From the NCBI GenBank assembly GCA_944474755.1, contig OX104123.1, positions 21,905,083 to 21,969,082 of the forward strand: DNA of 64,000 nucleotides. The letters run 5' to 3'. Numbering within the stretch: position 1 is the first letter of the stretch; every line of letters starts with the position of its first letter. Under the pieces are notes generated by a model. That model did no database searches. It was not told where the DNA came from and worked only from the letters and a program-made list of their open reading frames with translations. Of this stretch, positions 8,423-19,337 are shown piece after piece. The position numbers were made by a program, and so were the translations under genes. This stretch comes from Limnoperna fortunei. Its lineage: Eukaryota; Mollusca; Bivalvia; Mytilida; Modiolidae.

Positions 8423-11400
8423 TGGATACAATAATACAATGGAATTGTCGAGGTCTTAAGATTAATTTTCTTGAAATTACATTATTAGTTCAAGCCTTTC
8501 TTCCTGTTGCATTTTGCCTCCAAGAATCGCACCTAAAACGAAGTGACAACATATCTTTAAAAAACTACTCTATATACAGCACATATGTAGAGAATGATAG
8601 AGCTGCTGGCGGCTCTACCATTCTTGTAAAAGATCAAGTTCTACATAGCCCTGTAGATCTCAACACCGATCTTCAGGCGGTTGCTGTTAGAATATCTTTA
8701 GACAAAACAATTACTTTATGCTCTGTGTATATCCCTCCAAATTCTTCATTAAATTTAAATCAGTTGAAACATCTTACTGATCAGCTTCCGGCACCTTATA
8801 TATTACTTGGGGACTTCAACGGACACAACCCTTTATGGGGCAGTAACACAATAAACGATAAAGGTAAAATTATTGAAGGCTTAATGAATCAGGAAGATCT
8901 GTGTATTTTTAATGATGGTTCAAATACATATTTACATTCTGGGAATGGATCATATTCGGCTATTGATCTTACAATAGCAGATCCTTCTCTGTTGCCCGAT
9001 TTCTCATGGAAAGTCCATGACGATCTCTGTGGCAGTGATCACTTTCCCATTATCTTGGAATCTTTACACTCTTCAAACACAGAACGAGTCGCTCGGTATA
9101 AATTTGGCAAGGCCAATTGGCCTCTATTTGAACAACTCTGTATAGAGCGACTTAACTCGGATACTTTTGAAACTATTTCTGATCCAATTTTAAAATTCAA
9201 TGAAACACTTATTTCAATTGCTGACGAAACTATTCCTAAGACCTCGACAAATCCAAAACATCTTAGTAAACCATGGTTCGATGACAGCTGTGAGGACGCT
9301 ATTAAAGACCGGAAAAAGGCCGAACGGCGCTTTAATAAACACCCAACTGGAAATAATCTTAACCATTTCCGAATTTTTCGAGCGAAAGCTCGCAGGGTAA
9401 CGAAACAAAGACGACGCACTTCTTGGCGTAACTTTGTTTCTAAACTGAATAACCATACCCCCATGAATAAAATTTGGAACATGATTCGTAAAATTAAAGG
9501 TAAAAACAGTAAAACAAATGTCCATCATCTAAAGGATGGACAAGACTTGTTAACATCAGAGTCAGACATATCAAATAAATTGGCCGAAACATTTGCAACA
9601 CACTCCTCTGCTGAAAATTATCATCCCACTTTTCAGCGGATCAAAATTCAAAAAGAAAAATCAAAGCTTAATTTCCAGTCAAAAAATTTAGAAGATTATA
9701 ATAAACCTTTTTCTTTGGAAGAGCTAAAAACTTCATTGAACAAATCTCACGATACAGCATGTGGTCCAGATGACATCCATTATCAACTTCTCAAACATCT
9801 GCCACAATCTTCACTCCAATGTCTTCTAAATCTTCTTAACAACATTTGGGAAACGGGTGACTTACCATCTATTTGGAAAATGGCCACTGTTGTGCCTATT
9901 CCCAAACCAGGAAAAGATCACTCGGAAGCGTCCAACTATCGGCCTATAGCCCTCACAAGCTGTCTTTGTAAAACCATGGAAAGGATGATCAACGATCGCC
10001 TTGTCTGGTTTTTAGAATCGAACAACCTAATCTCGAATATTCAGTGTGGATTCAGACAAGGTCGTAGTACTACTGATCATCTGGTGCGTTTCGAAACATA
10101 TATTCGAAACGCATTTGCCAAAAACGAACATGTGTCTATCTTTTTCGATTTAGAAAAAGCATATGACACAACATGGAAATACGGTATTTTAAAAGATCTT
10201 TTTGATATTGGGTTGAAAGGTAGACTTCCTACCTTTATCTCAAACTTTTTATCTGACAGAGAATTTAAAGTTAGGGTCAATTCTACGTTATCTGACCCTT
10301 TTGTACAGGAAATGGGTGTTCCCCAGGGCAGCATCCTTTCTGTCACTTTATTTAGTATTAAAATTAATAGCCTTGCTCAAGTTTTAAAAGATAATATTGA
10401 TGGTTCTCTATATGTTGACGACTTCCTCATATGTTACCGAGGGAAAAATATGAATAATATCGAACGTCAGCTGCAGTTGTGTTTAAATAGAATAGAGAAA
10501 TGGGCAATGGAGAATGGTTTTAAATTCTCCACTGCAAAAACTGTTGGGATGCATTTTTGTAATAAACGTAAGATGCATCCTGATCCTGAATTAAAATTAT
10601 ATAATAATCCTATAAAAATTGTAAAAGAAACTACTTTTCTTGGTCTCGTATTTGATTCAAGGCTAACCTTTCTTCCCCATATCAAAATGTTAAAAAATAA
10701 ATGCCTAAAGGCATTAGATATTTTAAAAGTCGTATCCGGCACCGACTGGGGGGCTGAATGTGATGTTTTACTCAATCTATATAGATCGCTGGTTCGATCG
10801 AAATTGGATTACGGTTGTTTTATTTATGGTTCTGCTCGCAAGTCATATGTCAAAATCCTTGATACTATACATCATCAAGGATTGCGACTATGCCTTGGAG
10901 CTTTCAGAACCACACCTGTTGAGAGTTTATATGTAGAAGCAGGCGAGCCTTCTTTGTATCAAAGAAGAATAAAGCTCGCTTTGCAATATGCAACCAAATT
11001 AAAGGCATATCCTGGCAACCCGGCCCACGACTGTGTTTTTAAACCTCTTTATCAAAACATTTTCGAAAAACATCCAAACAAAATTCAACCTTTTGGCCTC
11101 CGAATTAAATCTCATTTGGAAAATTCTGGTATAAATTTAGATGAAATTGCTGCAATCGAAATTCCGCATAATCCCCCGTGGTTAAACCCCAAACCGATAT
11201 TTATTTATGATCTAAGAAAACATAAAAAGTCCGACACAAACCATTTAATAATACAACAACATTATGCAGAAATTAAATCTTGTTACCCTGACTATAGTAC
11301 TATTTACACAGACGGGTCAAAAGACGGTGATAAAGTCGCCTCGGCCGCTGTCTTCGGAGAGCGTGTTGAAACTCGCCGCCTTCCGTCTGCCTCATCTGTA

Positions 11401-12096
11401 TTTACAGCAGAGGCGCAAGCTATTCTTCTTGCGATGAAAATAGTTGCTTCGTCAGACGAATGCAAATTTATCGTCTGCTCCGATTCCCTGTCTTGTCTAC
11501 TGGCTATTGAAAATTTCAAAATTAAAAATCCTTACATTTTAAAAATTATTCAAATCTACAAATCTCTTGTTGCTTTGGGAAAAGAGATTATCTTCTTCTG
11601 GATTCCCAGTCATGTCGGAATCCATGGAAACACAGTCGTGGATCAGGAGGCTAAAAATGCATTAAAGGATACCATCATTAACTGTAATATTCCTTTTACC
11701 GATTTTAAAGTGTTGATTTTTAAATATATTTCTAATTTGTGGCAGAGTGGTTGGGATCTCCAAGTTCATAATAAACTTCATGAGATCCAGCCACTACTGC
11801 ACACAAATAATTTTAAATGTTTTAGAGGTCGAAGAGACCAAGTTGTTTTAACAAGATGTCGTCTTGGTCATACCAGGACGACACATAATTATATTTTAAA
11901 CAATGAGCCACGACCCGAATGTGTGCCATGCAACAGTCCATACACCATTAAGCATGTCTTGATGGACTGTGTGGACGTGGCCCACATTCGGGAACGTTTC
12001 TATAGTGCAGATACGTATTTTAATTTATTTAAAACTGTCGCAGGCGACACAATTTTAAAGTTCTTAAAGGAAATTAATTTATTTAATAACATTTAA
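8422..12096 (+). CDS. LINE ORF2, intact (1224 aa)
   Basis: Same domain order as in copy B: endonuclease (WNCRG, LQES, GDFNGHN, SDHFPI), RT (FFDLEKAYD, GVPQGS, YVDD), RNase H (YTDGSKDGD, AEAQ, CSDS, HVGIHGN) and C-terminal CCHC. Two single-codon losses relative to B and E (one Asp in the endonuclease at YV-ENDRA, one Val just before FFDLEKAYD) leave the frame open. Loss of whole codons only, with no stops over 1224 codons, suggests the enzyme was functional until recently. The second loss lies four residues from a catalytic Asp and could affect activity. Confidence 0.94.
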   Translation: MDTIIQWNCRGLKINFLEITLLVQAFLPVAFCLQESHLKRSDNISLKNYSIYSTYVENDRAAGGSTILVKDQVLHSPVDLNTDLQAVAVRISLDKTITLCSVYIPPNSSLNLNQLKHLTDQLPAPYILLGDFNGHNPLWGSNTINDKGKIIEGLMNQEDLCIFNDGSNTYLHSGNGSYSAIDLTIADPSLLPDFSWKVHDDLCGSDHFPIILESLHSSNTERVARYKFGKANWPLFEQLCIERLNSDTFETISDPILKFNETLISIADETIPKTSTNPKHLSKPWFDDSCEDAIKDRKKAERRFNKHPTGNNLNHFRIFRAKARRVTKQRRRTSWRNFVSKLNNHTPMNKIWNMIRKIKGKNSKTNVHHLKDGQDLLTSESDISNKLAETFATHSSAENYHPTFQRIKIQKEKSKLNFQSKNLEDYNKPFSLEELKTSLNKSHDTACGPDDIHYQLLKHLPQSSLQCLLNLLNNIWETGDLPSIWKMATVVPIPKPGKDHSEASNYRPIALTSCLCKTMERMINDRLVWFLESNNLISNIQCGFRQGRSTTDHLVRFETYIRNAFAKNEHVSIFFDLEKAYDTTWKYGILKDLFDIGLKGRLPTFISNFLSDREFKVRVNSTLSDPFVQEMGVPQGSILSVTLFSIKINSLAQVLKDNIDGSLYVDDFLICYRGKNMNNIERQLQLCLNRIEKWAMENGFKFSTAKTVGMHFCNKRKMHPDPELKLYNNPIKIVKETTFLGLVFDSRLTFLPHIKMLKNKCLKALDILKVVSGTDWGAECDVLLNLYRSLVRSKLDYGCFIYGSARKSYVKILDTIHHQGLRLCLGAFRTTPVESLYVEAGEPSLYQRRIKLALQYATKLKAYPGNPAHDCVFKPLYQNIFEKHPNKIQPFGLRIKSHLENSGINLDEIAAIEIPHNPPWLNPKPIFIYDLRKHKKSDTNHLIIQQHYAEIKSCYPDYSTIYTDGSKDGDKVASAAVFGERVETRRLPSASSVFTAEAQAILLAMKIVASSDECKFIVCSDSLSCLLAIENFKIKNPYILKIIQIYKSLVALGKEIIFFWIPSHVGIHGNTVVDQEAKNALKDTIINCNIPFTDFKVLIFKYISNLWQSGWDLQVHNKLHEIQPLLHTNNFKCFRGRRDQVVLTRCRLGHTRTTHNYILNNEPRPECVPCNSPYTIKHVLMDCVDVAHIRERFYSADTYFNLFKTVAGDTILKFLKEINLFNNI

Positions 12097-12297
12097 TTTC
12101 ACTATTAATTGTGATACTTCATATTTTTATTGTTTTAACTACCATTTTTATCTGTGTATATTCTCATATTATTGTATGAGATCACGTTTTAGTATAAGAA
12201 GGAGGCATGACGTTCTACTAATTTAAAAAATTATGGTTTTCACGTCCTGAATATAGCTGAAATATTGCTTGCTGGACGTTAAACATCAATCAATCAA

Positions 12298-15200
12298 TTA
12301 AAACGAAGTGATAACATATCCTTAAAAAACTACTCTATATACAGCACATATGTAGACGAGAATGATAGAGCTGCTGGCGGCTCTACCATTCTTGTAAAAG
12401 ATCAAATTCTACATAGCCCTGTAGATCGCAACACTGATCTTCAGGCGGTTGCTGTTAGAATATCTTTAGACAAAACAATTACTTTATGCTCTGTGTATAT
12501 CCCTCCGAATTCTTCATTAAATTTAAATCAGTTGAAACATCTTACTGATCAGCTACCGGCCCCTTATATATTATTTGGGGACTTCAACGCACACAACCCT
12601 CTATGGGGTAGTAACACAATAAACGAAAAAGGTAAAATTATTGAAGGCTTAATGAATCGGGAAGATCTGTGTATTTTTAATGATGGAACCAATACATATT
12701 TACATCCTGGGAATGGATCATATTCGGCTATTGATCTTACAATAGCAGATCCTTCTCTGTTGCCCGATTTCTCATGGAAAGTCCATGACGATCTCTGTGG
12801 CAGTGATCATTTTCCCATTATCTTGGAATCTTTACACTCTTCACACACAGAACGAGTCGCTCGGTATAAATTTGGTAAGGCCAATTGGCCTGTATTTGAA
12901 CAACTCTGTATAGAGCGACTTAACTCGGATACTTTTGAAGCTGTTTCTGATCCAATTTTAAAATTCAATGAAACAATTATTTCAATTGCTGATGAAACAA
13001 TTCCTAAGACCTCGACAAATCCAAAACATCCTAGTAAACCATGGTTCGATGACAGCTGTGAGGACGCTATTAAAGACCGGAAAAAAGCCGAACGACGCTT
13101 TAATAAACACCCAACTCAAAATAATCTTAACCATTTCCGAATTTTTCGAGCGAAAGCTCGCAGGGTAACGAAACAAAGACGACGCACTTCTTGGCGTAAC
13201 TTTGTTTCTAATTTGAATAACCATACCCCAAAAAATAAAATTTGGAACATGATTCGTAAAATTAAAGGTAAAAACAGTAAAGCAAATGTCCATCATTTAA
13301 GGGATGGACAAGACTTGTTAACATCAGAGTCGGAAATATCTAACAAATTGGCCGAAACATTTGCAAAACACTCGTCCGCTGAAAATTATCATCCCGATTT
13401 TCAGCGTATCAAAACTCAAAAAGAAAAATCAAAACTTGATTTTTAGTAAAAAAATCTAGAAGATTACAATACACAGTTTTCTTTGGAAGAGCTAAAAACC
13501 TCTTTGAACAAATCTCACGATACAGCATGTGGTCCAGATGACATCCATTATCAACTTCTCAAACATCTGCCACAATCTTCTCTCCAATGCCTTTTGAATC
13601 TTCTTAACAACATTTGGGAAACGGGTGACTTACCATCTATTTGGAAAATGGCCACTGTTGTGCCTATTCCAAAACCAGGAAAAGATCACTCGGAAGCGTC
13701 AAACTATCGGCCTATAGCCCTCACAAGCTGTCTTTGTAAAACCATGGAAAGGATGATCAACGATCGCCTTGTCTGGTTTTTAGAATCCAACAATCTACTT
13801 TCTAATATTCAATGTGGTTTCAGACAAGGGCGAAGTACCCTAGATCATCTTGTACGTTTCGAAACGTATATTCGAAACGCCTTTGCAAAAAATGAGCATG
13901 TTGTGTCTATCTTTTTCGATTTAGAAAAAGCATATGACACAACATGGAAATATGGTATTTTAAAAGATCTTTTTGATATGGGGTTGAAAGGTAGACTTCC
14001 TACCTTTATTTCAAACTTTTTATCTGACAGAGAGTTTAAAGTTAGGGTCAATTCTACTTTATCTGACCCTTTTGAACAGGAAATGGGTGTTCCTCAGGGA
14101 AGCATCCTTTCTGTCACTTTATTTAGTATCAAAATTAATAGCCTTGCTCAAGTTTTAAAAGATAATATTGATGGTTCTCTTTATGTTGACGACTTCCTCA
14201 TATGTTACCGAGGAAAAAACATGAATAATATTGAACGTCAACTGCAGTTATGTTTAAATAGAATAGAGAAATGGGCAATGGAGAATGATTTTAAATTCTC
14301 CACTGCAAAAACCGTTGGGATGCATTTTTGTAATAAACGAAAGATGCATCCTGACCCTGAATTAAAATTACATAATAATCCTATAAAAATTGTTAAAGAA
14401 ACTACTTTTCTTGGTCTCATATTTGATTCAAGGCTAACCTTTCTACCCCATATCAAAATGTTAAAAAATAAATGCCTAAAGGCATTAGATATTTTAAAAG
14501 TTGTAGCCAACACCGACTGGGGTGCTGAGTGCGACGTTTTACTTAATCTATATAGATCGCTGGTTCGATCTAAATTGGATTATGGTTGTTTTATTTATGG
14601 TTCTGCTCGCAAGTCATATGTCAAAATCCTTGATACTATACACCATCAAGGATTGCGACTATGCCTTGGAGCTTTCAGAACCACACCTGTTGAAAGTTTA
14701 TATGTAGAAGCAGGCGAGCCTTCTTTGTATCAAATAAGAATAAAGCTCGCTTTGCAATATGCAACCAAATTAAAGGCATATCCTGGCAACCCCGCCCACG
14801 ACTGTGTTTTCAAGCCTCTTTATCAAAACATTTTCGAAAAACATCCAAACAAAATTCAACCTTTTGGCCTCCGAATTAAATCTCATTTGGAAAATTCCGG
14901 TATAAATTTAGATGAAATTGCTGCAATCGAAATTCCGCATAATCCTCCGTGGTTAAACCCCAAACCGATATTTATTTATGATCTAAGAAAACATAAAAAA
15001 TCCGACACAAACCATTTATTAATACAACAACATTATGCAGAAATTAAATCTTATTACCCTGACTATGGTACTATTTACACAGATGGGTCAAAAGACGGTG
15101 ATAAAGTCGCCTCGGCCGCTGTCTTCGGAGAGCGTGTTGAAACTCGCCGCCTTCCGTCTGCCTCATCTGTATTTACAGCAGAGGCGCAAGCTATTCTTCT

Positions 15201-16033
15201 TGCGATGAAAATAGTTGCTTCGTCAGACGAATGCAAATTTATTGTCTGCTCCGATTCCCTGTCTTGTCTACTGGCTATTGAAAATTTCAAAATTAAAAAT
15301 CCTTACATTTTAAAAATTATTCAAATCTACAAATCACTTGTTGCTTTGGGAGAAGAAATTATTTTCTTCTGGATTCCCAGTCATGTCGGAATCCGTGGAA
15401 ACACAGTCGTGGATCAGGAGGCTAAAAATGCACCGACTTTAAACCGTTAATTTTTAAATATATTTCTAATTTGTGGCAGAGTGGTTGGGATCTCCAAGTT
15501 CATAATAAACTTCATGAGATCCAGCCACTACTGCACACAAATAATTTTAAATGTTTTAGAGGTCGAAGAGACCAAGTTGTTTTAACAAGATGTCGTCTTG
15601 GTCATACCAGGACGACACATAATTATATTTTAAACAATGAGCCACGACCCGAATGTGTGCCATGCAACAGTCCATACACCCTTAAGCATGTCTTGATGGA
15701 CTGTGTGGACGTGGCACACATTCGGGAACGTTTCTATAGTGCAGATACGTATTTCAATTTATTTAAAACTGTCGCAGGCGACACAATTTTAAAGTTCTTA
15801 AAGGAAATTAATTTATTTAATAAAATTTAATTCCACTATTAATTGTGATACTTCATATTTTTTATTGTTTTAACTACCATTTTTATCTGTGTATATTCTC
15901 ATTATTGTATGAGATCACGTTTTAGTATAAGGAGGCATGACGTTCTACTAATTTAAAAATTATGGTTTTCACGTCCTGAATATAGCTGAAATATTGCTTG
16001 CTGGACGTTAAACATCAATCAATCAATCAATCA
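12298..16033 (+). mobile_element. LINE copy D, 5'-truncated inside ORF2, inactive
   Basis: Starts at about 12298 within the endonuclease coding region, directly on the tail of copy C. It contains a broken ORF2, 3' UTR, stem-loop and a longer TCAA tail (to ~16033), followed by unrelated AT-rich sequence. It is the last member of the head-to-tail array. Confidence 0.92.
12299..15830 (+). pseudogene. LINE ORF2 pseudogene (copy D)
   Basis: Reads in frame from the junction through most of the endonuclease and linker until two adjacent nonsense codons (TAG TAA at 13444-13449), where the other copies read Gln-Ser. It stays open in the same frame through RT and RNase H. Close to 15430 a deletion of about 37 bp relative to copy C shifts the frame and ends the protein at 15450. 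The zinc-motif C-terminus continues in another frame at 15471-15830. A His-to-Arg change in the RNase H HVGIHGN motif (HVGIRGN) is a further sign of decay. The first ~42 codons of ORF2 are missing through 5' truncation. It cannot make a functional enzyme. Confidence 0.9.
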
Positions 16034-16050
16034 TTTTTTACCTTTATCAT

Positions 16051-16205
16051 AGGATTAAACACTGGGTTTTAGGAAATTATCAATGTGTAAACTCCGGCGA
16101 CTCACTCACAAACTAAATAAAGTCCGAAGGACTTTATGTCAAGTTTGTGAGGGAGTCGCCGGAGTTTACACATTGATAATTTCCTAAAACCCAGTGTTTA
16201 ATCCT
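16051..16205. repeat. Nearly perfect foldback: 64-bp arms, 27-bp loop
   Basis: Left arm 16051-16114 and right arm 16142-16205 are inverted copies with one mismatch that I can find. The loop contains a further short palindrome (AAAGTCC-GAA-GGACTTT), so the whole 155 bp can fold into one long hairpin. It lies 18 bp after the tail of copy D. No coding potential and no clear target duplication. Confidence 0.9.
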
Positions 16206-17100
16206 TATAATTCTGTGAAATAATAGTTGCGGTTTTTAAAACAGCAAAAACAGTTACAGAAACCTATCTAGACCTCAAAACGTACCTAGACCGGAAAACG
16301 TAGGGATATGCAAAACATAGTACCAAAGGAATCGCGGTTCTTTAGATATTGATATGAAAAAAAAACAAAATGAAACACTAATTGTATTTATATTATATAG
16401 TTATTTGAAATCTCAATCGATTTCATTGAAAATCATTGTGGCAGAGAAAAAATTGTCCCCTCTTCCTGACGATACGCTAGGAGGACGCCATCTTGTTTAC
16501 CTTGGATACTGAAAGTAGTCCGCTCAGAGGAAATATCGATATATAAATTATCTGAGAAGACGCCATTTAAGTGTTTTTATCCAATCAAAGCTCTTACTAT
16601 AAATAAATTACAGCATGAATAGAATTATTTAATAATTAAAATAGCGATTTTTGTCAAATTGTTTTGTCACGCGTTAAGCCGTTCCTAAGTTTTCGTTTCG
16701 TATCTTAAGTGCTTTTTTAAAAATTTCGTTGCGTAATTTTAATAACTCAAGGATGACGTCATGCGTCATCAAAAGGTGGCGTCAGTTTTCCAATAAGCGA
16801 TTGAACTTAAGGTACAGTTCTTCTTTATACTTTATTTTACAATTTTTACGGTGAACTTTGGGTCAATAGAAACATATAATTATGGAATAATCTGCTGAGT
16901 AAGAACTTTGTAAAAACAAAATGAACAGAAACTGCAATAGATTCCATTACGTGTTGTAACCAGTGGTTACCAAGTTTTAACCATTGACTTTATTTTTTGT
17001 TTTTGTTTTGCTTTACTCTTTTTGGACAATATAATTTTTCTTTTTTTTAAAATGCCGTTTAAGACAAAAACCATTCACAGACTATTTTTATAGTAATTTT
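16206..17100. other. No gene seen
   Basis: AT-rich sequence between the foldback and the full-length LINE copy E. It has no long ORF, no LINE homology and no recognisable splice or repeat structure. Confidence 0.6.
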
Positions 17101-17112
17101 ATCTACTTTCAC

Positions 17113-17996
17113 ACCCCGTGTGGGACCCGGGGCACAGGAGAATAGGCCCACGGCTTCCTCAGCCTGCAGTAAGAGTCTGCTAACAGAGGCAACACTTGCC
17201 GTGTGTTGCGACCCGTGTCGATTACAGGACGGGATTTCAGTAGGCCGGGTAAACGGTCCCGATAACTTACTGAACCCTTACTTTTTCCAGACGGGAAATC
17301 GAGTTAGCCCTGACTTCGATGAATCGGCATGTCACGTCTTGCCCTTTGTGAATCCTTCTCATTTAAGCTACTCTATTACATTTTTTCCTTCAAACTGTTC
17401 CATGAAATGTATGTACCATTTGATAGACAGCTCCCTTACAGGATTTGCAAAGAAGGCGGTGGCTGAAGGGCAAAGCTTCCTCAGCTTTATAGAGGCGACA
17501 TGTTTGCCGTGTGTTGCAACCCGTGTCGGTGGAGGAAGGGATCCTGGTGGTTGAGAGATCACTCTCTGCTGCATCCATTAGTGCGGGTCAGCGGGTTTGA
17601 TTTTCAATACACCACTTTGGCCCTGACTTCAACTAGACGGGAGACCGGATGGACCCGGTTCGGTCAATCGGCTGGTCACGCCGAGCCCTTAACAAGCTTG
17701 TCGTCATTTCTCTTGTCACTTGATCATATCCTGTGAATTTCAGTTCCAAAGTTGTTGTTACAAGCTGTTAAGAAGGCGGTGGCTCATGGGTCAATCGAGT
17801 GGAATGAGTTTCGAACGGTTGTTTCGCCAGTTAATTCTGGCACGAAGCTTGCGTTCGTGAAGAAATTCATCTATTTGAGTATACCACCCTTGGAACACCT
17901 GATGCTTTCTGCTGGTGATCCGCAGAGACAAGCATCGCCCCTGTTGGCACTCCGTGGCGGGTGGGTGACAAGGGTGGTGAACCGCATTCTTACAAC
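17113..17996 (+). promoter_or_regulatory. LINE 5' UTR with two imperfect ~310-320-bp repeats
   Basis: Two blocks share ordered motifs. GCTTCCTCAGC occurs near 17152 and 17475, TGCCGTGTGTTGC at 17197 and 17505, CCCTGACTTC near 17310 and 17622, and AAGAAGGCGGTGGCT at 17450 and 17770. The region is GC-richer than its surroundings. LINE 5' UTRs carry internal promoters, and repeated 5' units acting as promoter monomers are known in some LINEs. A promoter role here is inference. Confidence 0.65.
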
Positions 17997-19109
17997 ATGG
18001 CTTCTAAAACTAATGGTATAACAAGTTCAAAAAAAAGAAAAAATGAATTCGCTCTAGAAGAAATGGTTGACGATGAGCAGTGGTCAAGATTTATTGTTCT
18101 AACCAGTACTGAACAAAATAAACCTTTATCCAAAATTTCTCCTTTTGTAATTGAAAAAACTATAAAGGGTTGTGCAGGAGATGTAAAAAATGTTACAAAA
18201 TTGAAATCAGGCTCTTTGTTAATTGAATGTTCAAAGAAACAGCAATCCTTCAATTTGTTAAAATTAAACAAAATTCTTGATTTAAACATCTCTTCTTCTC
18301 CTCATAGAACGTTAAATTCCAGTCAAGGTATTATTCGTTACAGAGACCAAGATCTCTCTGAACTTACAGATGACGAAATTTGTGAAGAACTTAAACCTCA
18401 GGGTATAACTAAAGTCAAAAGATTCGTAGCCAACAGAGAAGGTGTTCAGGTCAAACTGAATACCTTCCTCCTACACTTTAATACTCCATCTGTCCCTTCA
18501 TCAATAAAAATCGGTCTCTACAATGTAAAAGTCAGCGCATACATCTCCAACCCTGTGCGCTGCTTTAAGTGTCAAAAGTTCGGCCATGGGAAGGGACAGT
18601 GCAGAGGTCACTTGATCTGTTTTAAGTGCGCCGAAGAAGGACATGAGGGCTTTACCTGCACTAAAACTCCAAAGTGTGCCAATTGTGGTGAAGCCCACAT
18701 GTCCTCATCCAAGGATTGTCATCATTTTAAAAAGGAAAAAGAGATACAAAAGTTAAAAACTGAAAAAAACATCCCTTACCCTGAGGCTCGTCGTCTGTAT
18801 AATTCAACGAATAATCCTTCGTCTCCTGCATCAACATCATACGCCAGTGTTGCCAAACGCGTTCTCACTTCAGTTGAAACGCAGACAATCATCACCTGGC
18901 CTATTGACAAACAGGAACCTTCAAAATTAACAGTTACAACAACAGACAAAATCATTAAATCTTCACGAAAATCGTCATCTTCTCAAACCGCTACGTCTAC
19001 AGCACCCTCTCAAACTGCTACGTCTTCAGCACCCTCTCAATCCTCAACCACTTCTTCAAGCAGCCCAAAAAAAAAATTCAAAAAATACCAACTCCAATTT
19101 AAATTCTAA
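17997..19109 (+). CDS. LINE ORF1 with a one-base frameshift in an A10 run
   Basis: I chose the ATG at 17997 (MASKTNG) as the first ATG in frame; a longer frame begins only with GTG. The N-terminal ~170 residues are rich in Lys and charged residues and match no family I recognise. Three zinc knuckles follow (CFKCQKFGHGKGQC, CFKCAEEGHEGFTC, CANC-X3-H-X6-C), then a Ser/Thr/Gln-rich repeat (TATS/SAPSQ). Near 19067-19076 a run of ten A's puts the frame out by one relative to copy B, and the protein ends early at 19109. The remaining C-terminal ~85 codons continue in another frame to the TAA at 19336-19338 that overlaps the ORF2 ATG. This is either a mutation or sequencing error, or a site read by slippage. 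Confidence 0.87.
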   Translation: MASKTNGITSSKKRKNEFALEEMVDDEQWSRFIVLTSTEQNKPLSKISPFVIEKTIKGCAGDVKNVTKLKSGSLLIECSKKQQSFNLLKLNKILDLNISSSPHRTLNSSQGIIRYRDQDLSELTDDEICEELKPQGITKVKRFVANREGVQVKLNTFLLHFNTPSVPSSIKIGLYNVKVSAYISNPVRCFKCQKFGHGKGQCRGHLICFKCAEEGHEGFTCTKTPKCANCGEAHMSSSKDCHHFKKEKEIQKLKTEKNIPYPEARRLYNSTNNPSSPASTSYASVAKRVLTSVETQTIITWPIDKQEPSKLTVTTTDKIIKSSRKSSSSQTATSTAPSQTATSSAPSQSSTTSSSSPKKKFKKYQLQFKF

Positions 19110-19337
19110 CTCAAATAAAAACTCAAATCAAAAAGGAGATCGCACTCCAAAACTGCTGCGGGATCCCATTAAGGTCCACAACAGGTTTGGAAGTCTAGAT
19201 CATCTAGACACTACTATCTGGGGCGATCCCATGGATACACTACCCCCAGATACTGGATCTAAAAGTAGATCCCCCAGCAGAAACCGGCGGAATAGCCCCA
19301 AAAAAACTGTCAACTATTCCCCTATTCGCAGACCATA

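Larger units (their letters stand above)
7628..12297 (+). mobile_element. LINE copy C, 5'-truncated inside ORF1
   Basis: Homology starts at about 7628, in ORF1 just before the zinc knuckles and ~230 bp further into the element than copy B's start. It directly follows the (TCAA)n tail of copy B. The copy contains the ORF1 C-terminal half, intact ORF2, 3' UTR, stem-loop and a TCAA tail that abuts copy D at about 12297. Confidence 0.92.

Noticed and set aside
16754..16761. CRE-like TGACGTCA site upstream of LINE copy E
   Set aside because: An 8-mer is expected by chance at this scale, and it lies outside the element's defined boundary.
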